A stretch of 64,000 bases of DNA from Opisthocomus hoazin (lineage: Eukaryota > Chordata > Aves > Opisthocomiformes > Opisthocomidae), in contig NC_134434.1 of the NCBI RefSeq assembly GCF_030867145.1, positions 9,052,001-9,116,000 on the forward strand, given 5' to 3'. Both the position numbers and the translations under genes were made by a program. The notes under the pieces are model-generated. The model did no database searches. It was not told the origin of the DNA and saw only the letters and a program-made list of their open reading frames with translations. Of the stretch, positions 59,501-64,000 are shown piece after piece; the stretch's first letter is position 1, and each line of letters begins with the position of its first letter.

Positions 59501-62500
59501 TGTATCCTTAGTTGAACTACCCTCATTATAATACTAAAAATCACACCCCCTGAGCTAGAGACCCCGGCCCAGGCAAAGGCCCTTCCTCACTGAACATAAC
59601 TAGTGAATTCCAGAAGCATTATATCTTTAAACCGAAGTGAGAAGGGAACAAACCAGTCCGAGTTAGGAGGGTATGGCTAGTAAGCAGTACTAACATTTTT
59701 AACTGTACAACATGCAATGTGATTGTAAGTGGGTGTGCTTGATTGATGGGAAATCACCAAGCACCCAGGCTTGCGAAACCTTGCGATGAATGACCCCGAC
59801 CACCAGCAGAGACCATCGCTGAATCCAAGGGTGGTGATATCTTTTATCTTTCATTTTGTTTTCCTCTCTTTCTCTATCTCTGACTTTCTAGGCACATAAG
59901 GGTAATGTTGCTGTAAGTTTGTCAATCTGTTGTATTTTGGGGTTTTGTAAAATCAGACATTATGCGGTTCTAAGCTTTGCCAAGTCAATATCCGTTCTAA
60001 CATCACTGTGCTAAAGGTAATGTTCCAAAGTTGTGAAGTTACCCTCTTTTGTAATTCCACTGAACTCCAAGTAAAGCTTCATTTGTAGCTGAGCCTCTTG
60101 GGTCATTGTCGTGACTCCTAGGAACCACACAGAGAATTAAAAAGCTCACCTCCACCTTACTCGCTGAGTAGGACTGGACAGCATAGCAAGATTTTGGTAG
60201 CAGGGAGCCTACAGGGGTGGCTTCTGTGAGAAGCTGCTGGAAGCTTCCCTCCATGTCCAATAGAGCCAGGGCCAGCCAGCTCCCAGACAGACCGGCTGCT
60301 GGCCAAGGCCGAGCCCATCAGCAATGGTGGCAGCACCTCTGGGATAATGTATTTAGGAAGGAAAAAAAAAATTCCTGCATATCGGCAATGGCAGCCGACC
60401 AGAGGAGTGAGACCAAGCGAGATAAACAATTCAAACAATTCCACAGATACCAAGCTCAGTGAAGAAGGAGGGGGAGGACGTGCTCCAGGTGCCAGAGCAG
60501 ACATTCCTCTGCAGCACGTGGAGGAAGACCATGGTGAGGCAGGCTGTTCCTCTGCAGCCCATGGAGGTCCACAGCGGAGCAGATATCCACTTGCAGACTG
60601 TGGAGGACCACATGTCGGAGCAGGGGGATGCCCAAAGCAGGCTGTGACCCTGTGGAGAACCCACTCTGGAGCAGGCTCCTGGCAGGACCTGTGGGCCTGT
60701 GAAGGGAGGACCCCACACAGGAGCAGGTTTGCTGGCAGGACTTGTGACCCTGTGGGGGACCCATACTGGAGCAGTCTGTTCCTGAGGGCCTGCGCCCCAT
60801 GGAAAGGACACACTCTGGAGCAGTTCGTGAAAAACTGCAGCCCGTGGGAAGGACCCACATTGGAGCAGTTAATGCAGAACTGTGTCCTGTGGGAGGGACC
60901 TCACGCTGGAGCAGGGCAGGAAGCAGCAGCAGAGACAATGTGCGAAGAACTGACTGCAACCCCCATTTCCCGTCCCCCTGTGCCGCTCAGGGGGAGGAGG
61001 TAGAGAAAACTGGGAGTAAAGTTAAGTCCAGGGAGAAGGGAAGGGTGAGGAGAAGGTGTTATTAAGATTTAGATTTTATTTCTTATTATCCTACTTGGAT
61101 TTGATTGGTGATAAGTTAAACTAATTTCCCCAAGCTGAGTCTGTTTTGCCCATGATGGTAATTGGTGAGTGATCTCTCCCTGTCCTTATCTTGACCCACG
61201 AGCCTTTCATTGTATTTTTTCTCCCCTGTCCAGCTGAGGAGTGGGAGTGATAGAGTGGTTTTGGTGGGCACCTGGTGTCCAGCCAGGCTAAACTACAACA
61301 CAAGGCAACAAAAACAGAAACTAAATTCCAATAGTGTCAACATGCAAGATGTAGGAATCCATGGATACCACTAACAGCCAGGCAACCTTGTGTTACCCTA
61401 ATAAGCCTTCGGCAAGGTAAAGTTTGTAGGAAGAAGTAATTTATTTTATTAGACAAATACAAACACAGATAGACAAAGCTGGCAATATTTTAGGCATACA
61501 AGCCCTCTTTCCGAAAACTTACCTGCTTTTCCCAATGCTATCAGCTAGTTTAACGTGAGGGTTTTTTTCTCCCTCTACCGATACACCTTGGTTTGTTGAC
61601 TCATTAAGCTACCATTTAAACCACCACTGAACCAAGTGAACACAGGCACTACAGAACCATCCAAGTAATGTTGGTTGATGATTAGTGAAGACTGCACATG
61701 CAGAAAATACAGATTTTGGAAAAGTGAATTCCTCATTACTAGCCTGAGAAGGGTGAGACAGGCCTTTCAAAGACCTATATATAGTTCTTTGTTGTGTAGG
61801 AAAAAGCCCAGTCCCTACGAATGAAGTTAAGATGCATACCACAAATCGCCCGGCTTCCTGCTATCCAGGAAAGAATCAATTCAATACATAGGTGGAGGAA
61901 AACCAGCAACAACAACAGAGTCCTCTTTTCATGCATTTCATACAGGAATGACTTGAGATTATAATAAACGCATTCATTCTGTGAGTAAAGGTTAACAGCT
62001 TAAAAATAAATTACCTTAACTTCACAGGACAGAACTAAGGTACTCATTTCAAACGTCTGCTTTTGAAATTCTCGTTCTCTCTTTTTCAGTTCTGCATCAA
62101 ATTCAGCCAGCAGTTCCTACAAGCAGAGCAACAGATAGGTAACACTAGTACAATGGTACTGCTGGAAACACCATATTGTCATAGGCTTTTTTAAACACTG
62201 TACAAGGGGTTTAATCATTGCATAATCTTTCTCTGCTCTGATGAGAATGAGAATGTGTTGAATGAAGCCTATCATCTGGCCTATGGTAGGTCCCCTAACA
62301 CGACTTGTATAGCAAAGGGGAATTTGAAGAAACATATCAGCCAAATGGCATTTTTGTCAAAAAAAGATCAGATTCCATAACCACAGGGGAAAAGGAAAAA
62401 AAAAAGAAAAAAAGGTTATTTTAAGAAAAGAACACCAATACCTTACAGACATTAAAGTTCAACTCCTTACAGACATCTGAGCATTATTATGGAAACAACT

Positions 62501-64000
62501 GAACATTCTTCTAACTTCTAAAGGAGCAGAAATGTGCTGTATCTCCCCAGTGCTAAAAGTCATGGGTTTTTTGGTTTGGTTTTTGTTGTTGTTGCTGTTT
62601 TTTTGTTTTTTTAAACTGGACACTTTACTTAGCAAACTGAACCAAACAGTCTTGAGCTATACAAAAAGAAACCAAATTAAGTTATTTCAGCCTTTTTTGC
62701 CACAACTTAAAGTAAAATTTTAAATCTAAAATAAAAAATATTAACAGAAGTGACATTTATTTTATAAACACACAAATAAAGGGATAGTGATTATTATGTA
62801 CAATCTAGTACAAGCAGTTAGAACACTCATCTTCTTATACACACAAACATATATATTTGGAATTAATGGTGATAAACATTTAACTGTTTCCCTCTATTTT
62901 TGCAGAACAACAATAGAAATAGTATTAAAGAACCAACAGTGGTCACTAACAAACCACAAGAAAAAAAGACTTTAAAAGTACATCACAGAGACTTGTAATC
63001 ACTACTCTACGCTTTTTGTTTAAGTTAAGCAAAACAATTCACTACTATTACAAGGGAAAATTTTGGCTGCAGTCAAGAGGCTTTCAAAGTGAATACTTGT
63101 AGAACTACTAAAAAGCTAAGAAATTATAGCCTTATGGAAAAGTTGTCAGAAAAATACTACCATGTTTTCCACTCTGGAGATGCAGAGACAAGAGGCCTGC
63201 TGGAAGATCAGAAGCTATGGGAAAAACTTTTTTTTCCCCCCTGTATAGCTATTGAATTTTAATTTAAAGGAAAATAGTCAAAACAGTCATATTGTTTGTC
63301 ATACTTGGTAAAAACAAGAAAAATCTGTTGTTAGAGGACTTTATGTTTCAGTCCCAAGTAAGAACAGTACTACAGACTGGTCATTCTGGTGTGAAATTCC
63401 TCCAGAGTAACACTGCAAGTTATTCAGAGTCCAGTACGGAAATTACAGACACCAGGGATGACACCACTGAAGAAGTGTGAAACTCATTCTTCACAACACC
63501 TATGTTTCATAAGCTTCTGAAAACCAGGAACTATTGATTTTCCAGAAATTGAACAGTTGCAGTGAGCAGCCACTCAGGTACTTAGACTGATAAAATATTT
63601 TTAAAAAGTGTTTAGGAGATACTACTTTGAGGAGGTAAATTGATAAATCACAACTGAAACTTGAAAACAAGAAGATGATGTCACAAAGGATTTTGGATAA
63701 TTGATGCAATATCATGTGTTAGGTTAAGGGGAATTATAAAGAGACCCAATGACAAGCACGTAAGATGGGCTTCTTTAGTTGTAAGTCATAAAGAATGGTA
63801 ATACCACACTGGAGAAAAAAAAAAAAGTTAAGAGAAATAGTGTATATTAGATGTTGTTCCCTTATGCTTGCAGAGCAGCAGTTAGTCAGCTTTATCATTA
63901 CAGTTTAACCACACAACACACAAAGATAACTTCTAAATCAAGCCTGTTATCAAATGTGGTTCAAGTGAGAAGTGCTCTTACTCCTTTGGGTAAGTTCATA
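26530..64000 (-). CDS. CCDC57: Coiled-coil domain protein 57, gene span (3' part)
   Basis: Twelve exons on the minus strand encode a Glu/Lys/Gln-rich coiled-coil protein. Recognition rests on [33 protein letters not shown]-like [20 protein letters not shown], and the C-terminus [10 protein letters not shown], all close to human CCDC57 as I remember it. Its position directly upstream of FASN on the same strand agrees. CCDC57 is a centrosome/centriolar-satellite and microtubule-associated protein in human cells. The N-terminal ~200 residues and promoter lie beyond 64,000. About 670 codons are visible. Odd points: an exon with a one-base frameshift (55,041-55,200), an exon with degraded splice sites (58,022-58,164), and no visible counterpart of the short segment expected between 58,022 and 56,622. 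Confidence 0.9.
26548..26553 (-). terminator. CCDC57: CCDC57 poly(A) signal
   Basis: AATAAA on the minus strand (within CTAAAATAAAGGG), about 155 bp after the stop codon. Cleavage is expected near 26,530. It is the first canonical signal I see after the stop. Confidence 0.65.
26709..26932 (-). CDS. CCDC57: CCDC57 terminal coding exon with stop
   Basis: 224 bp, [20 protein letters not shown] to [14 protein letters not shown], then TGA at 26709-26711. The C-terminus is nearly identical to human PKIRNYNIMD, which fixes the gene identity. Acceptor TTGAGCAG|TGGAG behind a long T-rich tract; phase 1 in. A poly(A) signal follows about 155 bp downstream. Confidence 0.95.
31731..32190 (-). mobile_element. 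CR1 LINE fragment, well preserved
   Basis: Starts ATCATAGAATCATGGGTTGG and runs through AGACCTCTAAGCTCATCAAG and CCTCCAGGGATGGGGACTC to CCTTCTCTGGACACACTCC, the typical CR1 3' UTR and ORF2 end in reverse. An (AAT)n stretch marks its truncated 5' side. Confidence 0.93.
33026..33450 (-). mobile_element. Diverged CR1 LINE fragment
   Basis: ATAGGTTGGAAAGGACCTCTG at one side and GCCCAAAACTGGAAACAGTG/CTCCAGATGTGGCCTCACAAG at the other match reversed CR1, with many differences between. An older copy. Confidence 0.8.
34780..35005 (-). CDS. CCDC57: CCDC57 exon, Ser/Glu-rich
   Basis: 226 bp, [19 protein letters not shown] to [11 protein letters not shown], a low-complexity polar segment like the unstructured tail before the human C-terminus. 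Acceptor TATTAG|GAGCTG, donor CCAAG|GTAAGC, phase 0 in and 1 out, matching the terminal exon. Confidence 0.82.
38795..39435 (+). mobile_element. Diverged CR1 LINE fragment
   Basis: Reverse-transcriptase 3' region in sense orientation: TTGTGTCCACTTTTGGGCTC, GGAGCAAGTCCATCAAACAG, CTTGTTTAGCCTCCAGAAG, then CACTGGAATAAGTTGCCCAG. Several frameshifts; no octamer tail visible. Confidence 0.83.
40030..40988 (+). mobile_element. CR1 LINE fragment, about 0.96 kb
   Basis: Codes remnants of the CR1 reverse transcriptase ([24 protein letters not shown], then [12 protein letters not shown]), then the 3' region ending CCCTTCCAGCTCAGG and ATTCGATGATTCTGTAA. Frames are broken; the palm motif reads FANDT instead of FADDT. 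Confidence 0.9.
41133..41269 (-). CDS. CCDC57: CCDC57 exon
   Basis: 137 bp, [19 protein letters not shown] to [11 protein letters not shown]. Acceptor TTCTAG|GACTTT, donor CACAG|GTAATG, phase 1 in and 0 out. Supported by phase and splice sites; similarity is weak. Confidence 0.78.
41936..42164 (-). CDS. CCDC57: CCDC57 coiled-coil exon
   Basis: 229 bp, [20 protein letters not shown] to [13 protein letters not shown], including a heptad-like stretch [19 protein letters not shown]. Acceptor TTTTTTCAG|GGGCC, donor GGAAG|GTAAAC, phase 0 in and 1 out. Confidence 0.88.
42165..45167 (-). other. CCDC57 intron (about 3.0 kb)
   Basis: AT-rich; holds the GC-rich unclassified block 44,345-44,862. The small intron 41,270-41,935 on the other side of the 42 kb exon shows nothing. 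Confidence 0.7.
44345..44862. repeat. Unclassified GC-rich block ending in CR1-type octamers
   Basis: A GC-rich ~250 bp stretch (44,390-44,650) in AT-rich intron, followed by AT-rich sequence ending CTATGATTCTCTGATTCTGTG, which resembles the CR1 3' tail. The body does not read as CR1 to me. Possibly a chimeric or diverged repeat. Confidence 0.4.
45168..45268 (-). CDS. CCDC57: CCDC57 exon
   Basis: 101 bp coding [20 protein letters not shown] to GIVSPDTEK. Low similarity to anything I know. The exon is supported by acceptor GATTAG|GTTCAT, donor AAAAG|GTATGA and phase 1 in, 0 out, which exactly bridges its neighbours. Confidence 0.75.
46936..46977. repeat. 21-bp tandem duplication
   Basis: Two adjacent copies of ggtaaacatactgaaaagaag differing at one base (T versus G), immediately before the LTR-like element. 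Confidence 0.9.
46980..47941 (+). mobile_element. LTR-like element interrupted by CR1
   Basis: Outer parts look like one LTR: starts TGTTTCCTTAGCGC, has TATAAAA at 47144-47150, an AATAAAG poly(A) signal at 47860-47866, and a U5-like end CTGAGAACCCCATGG...TTTTACA. A CR1 copy sits inside. The ends are my best guess and I see no target-site duplication. Confidence 0.55.
47398..47698 (+). mobile_element. CR1 LINE 3' fragment inserted in an LTR
   Basis: AGGTTGCCCAGGGAAGCTGTG, GGTCAGGTTGGACAGGGC and TCCTTTCCAACCCAAACC followed by CTATGATTCTAT are typical of the CR1 3' end. 5'-truncated, about 300 bp. Confidence 0.9.
48021..48207 (-). CDS. CCDC57: CCDC57 coiled-coil exon
   Basis: 187 bp, [19 protein letters not shown] then [20 protein letters not shown] and onward to [10 protein letters not shown]. 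Acceptor TTACAG|GTATTT, donor GCAAG|GTGACA, phase 0 in and 1 out. The AQMRKEME motif is conserved with human. A putative LTR ends only about 80 bp from its donor side. Confidence 0.92.
49270..50171 (+). mobile_element. CR1 LINE fragment with reverse-transcriptase remnant
   Basis: Translates [20 protein letters not shown] then KLGG, holding the FxDD catalytic motif of the reverse transcriptase, then [20 protein letters not shown] and [16 protein letters not shown]. Ends CCTTCCAACCCTGAACATTC and TGTGATTCTGTGA. A short internal duplication near 49,567-49,594 (gaccagggatc twice) and a frameshift break the frame. The best preserved CR1 here. Confidence 0.95.
51852..52152 (+). mobile_element. CR1 LINE 3' fragment
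   Basis: GGTGCCCAGTGACAGGACAAG, GACAGAGCACTGGATCAAGC and CCCTTCCAATCCCTACCATT, then TCTGTGATTCTGTGATTTTG. A T-rich (TTG)n stretch at 51,817-51,851 marks the truncated 5' side. Confidence 0.93.
53232..53366 (-). CDS. CCDC57: CCDC57 exon
   Basis: 135 bp, 45 codons: [20 protein letters not shown] to SISPEGEKQ. Acceptor TCCTAG|GTTGAA, donor AACAG|GTTAGA, phase 0 at both ends. Resembles the human LQETEQALQEQEVVLKAVT segment. Confidence 0.9.
54247..54409 (-). CDS. CCDC57: CCDC57 coiled-coil exon
   Basis: 163 bp starting [18 protein letters not shown] and ending [11 protein letters not shown]. Acceptor TGTTAG|GTATAA, donor AGCAG|GTGAGA, phase 2 in and 0 out. YKQQLSLA is identical to human CCDC57 as I recall it. 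Confidence 0.92.
55041..55200 (-). CDS. CCDC57: CCDC57 coiled-coil exon with a one-base frameshift
   Basis: 160 bp between acceptor ATGTAG|ACTTCA and donor GAGTG|GTAAAG. The first part reads [17 protein letters not shown] and then hits TGA at 55146-55148. One base later in frame it resumes [20 protein letters not shown], matching the human order of this region. Upstream and downstream exon phases (2 in, 2 out) fit 159 bp, not 160, so one extra base, in the A-run at 55148-55150 on the plus strand, breaks the gene. It could be a real mutation or an assembly indel. Confidence 0.85.
55449..55628 (-). mobile_element. CR1 LINE 3' fragment
   Basis: CACAGAATCATAGGATCACAGG, GGTTGGAAAAGACCTCTAAG and CCTCCAGGGATGGTGACTC are the reversed CR1 3' end. 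Very close in type to the copy at 31.7 kb. Lies about 250 bp upstream of the frameshifted CCDC57 exon. Confidence 0.9.
55816..56315 (-). mobile_element. CR1 LINE fragment, older subtype
   Basis: GATTGGGTTGGAAAGATCATC near its 3' end, through CCTCTAGTGATGAGGACTC to GGGCACAGTACTCCAGGTGTG, all in reverse. A second copy head-to-tail with the 55.4 kb one. Confidence 0.88.
56419..56622 (-). CDS. CCDC57: CCDC57 coiled-coil exon
   Basis: 204 bp, [16 protein letters not shown] to [11 protein letters not shown]. Acceptor TTCTAG|GCATGA, donor AGAAA|GTGAGT, phase 2 at both ends. HEEL and EKDA align with human HEELD and EKDAA. Confidence 0.88.
58022..58164 (-). CDS. CCDC57: CCDC57 coiled-coil exon with abnormal splice sites
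   Basis: Codes [20 protein letters not shown] through [13 protein letters not shown] with no stop, very close to human VKLLHKELEALKEAG. The base pair before GTGAAG is TG, not AG: TTTCTATG|GTGAAG looks like TTTCTAG with an inserted T. At the other end the frame expected from the next exon (143 bp, phase 2) would need a donor at TTATCT, not GT. An in-frame AG six bases inside (GTGAAG|CTG) could serve as a replacement acceptor. Exon limits are therefore inferred. Confidence 0.65.
59090..60163. repeat. Unclassified repeat-like block
   Basis: Less AT-rich than its surroundings and directly next to the LTR-like element. Carries runs such as GGACTGTGGCAGGCGACTGG and GACCCCGACCACCAGCAGAG that look like retroviral leader/LTR-type sequence. 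I cannot name it or fix its ends. Confidence 0.35.
60164..61300 (-). mobile_element. LTR-like element with internal repeated modules
   Basis: On the minus strand it starts TGTTGTAGTTTAGCCTGGC, continues GGACACCAGGTGCCCACC, and ends near CAGTCCTACTCA, so it has TG...CA ends. It resembles an abundant avian LTR family beginning TGTGGTGGGTTGACCCTGGC that I recall from bird genomes. From about 60,570 to 60,920 it holds eight GGAGCAG-centred modules spaced roughly 40-60 bp. The open frames it contains on both strands (up to 233 codons) are repeat artefacts. Confidence 0.65.
62015..62116 (-). CDS. CCDC57: CCDC57 coiled-coil exon (first in window)
   Basis: 102 bp, 34 codons: [20 protein letters not shown] then [14 protein letters not shown]. 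Acceptor TTGTAG|GAACTG, donor TTAAG|GTAATT, phase 0 at both ends. It resembles the human segment ELLLEFESEMRKREHEF. Confidence 0.9.
62117..64000. other. CCDC57 intron, upstream end of window
   Basis: AT-rich; I see no convincing coding exon. Earlier CCDC57 exons must lie beyond 64,000. Confidence 0.65.

Larger units (their letters stand above)
56623..62014 (-). other. CCDC57 introns around the 58 kb exon
   Basis: 56,623-58,021 is AT-rich and shows no candidate for the short coiled-coil segment expected before HEELAH. 58,165-62,014 holds the LTR-like elements at 59,090-61,300. Confidence 0.65.

Noticed and set aside
60157..61003. Open frames of 218 and 233 codons on opposite strands
   Set aside because: They coincide with the repeated modules of the LTR-like element; the peptides are repetitive and mutually antisense, with no recognisable protein family.
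63292..63480. Plus-strand open frame of 62 codons with polar residues
   Set aside because: In the CCDC57 intron on the opposite strand, no splice context, no similarity; likely chance.
63960..64000. Possible CCDC57 exon with donor-like GGAGTAAGAG at the window end
   Set aside because: Only a few codons are visible, none clearly matching the coiled-coil, and the phase required by the next exon (0) cannot be shown.

Overview
The window is nuclear DNA from a bird. The evidence is two vertebrate genes in conserved order, many small exons with GT-AG introns, a very GC-rich CpG-island promoter, and scattered CR1 LINE fragments whose 3' ends carry the CR1-type ATTCTGTGATTCTGTGA repeat. Solo LTRs of kinds I associate with non-galliform (neoavian) genomes suggest such a species, but that is inference from memory.

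Positions 1-22,917 (minus strand) hold the 5' part of FASN, the cytosolic multifunctional fatty acid synthase. A non-coding exon 1 lies in the CpG island. Exons 2-18 are complete and exon 19 is cut by the window edge. The 18 coding pieces join in phase without a stop (about 965 codons). They cover the ketosynthase, the linker, the malonyl/acetyltransferase and the first half of the dehydratase, with the expected catalytic residues: Cys161, His293, His331, a GHSVG serine, the MAT histidine and the dehydratase His878. The promoter (about 22,920-23,120) keeps the FASN order TATA, E-box/tandem SREBP site, inverted CCAAT, Sp1-type GC box and SRE.

Positions 22,918-26,530 are intergenic: the upstream half of the CpG island, then AT-rich sequence with one CR1 fragment.

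Positions 26,530-64,000 (minus strand) hold the 3' part of CCDC57, a coiled-coil protein gene that lies directly upstream of FASN on the same strand in mammals. I find 12 exons, including the terminal exon with its conserved C-terminus and a poly(A) signal. Two lesions stand out. One is an extra base in the exon at 55,041-55,200 that creates an immediate stop, although the flanking exon phases require the frame without that base. The other is an exon at 58,022-58,164 whose expected acceptor and donor are both non-canonical. Either this gene is decaying in this lineage or the assembly has indel errors here.

The remainder is introns with repeats: about ten CR1 fragments in both orientations, a solo LTR in FASN intron 8, an LTR split by a CR1 in a CCDC57 intron, and a ~1.1 kb LTR-like element with internal repeated modules near 60-61 kb. 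I found no CRISPR, operon, tRNA or rRNA features and no convincing novel gene system; the CCDC57 lesions are the most interesting observation.
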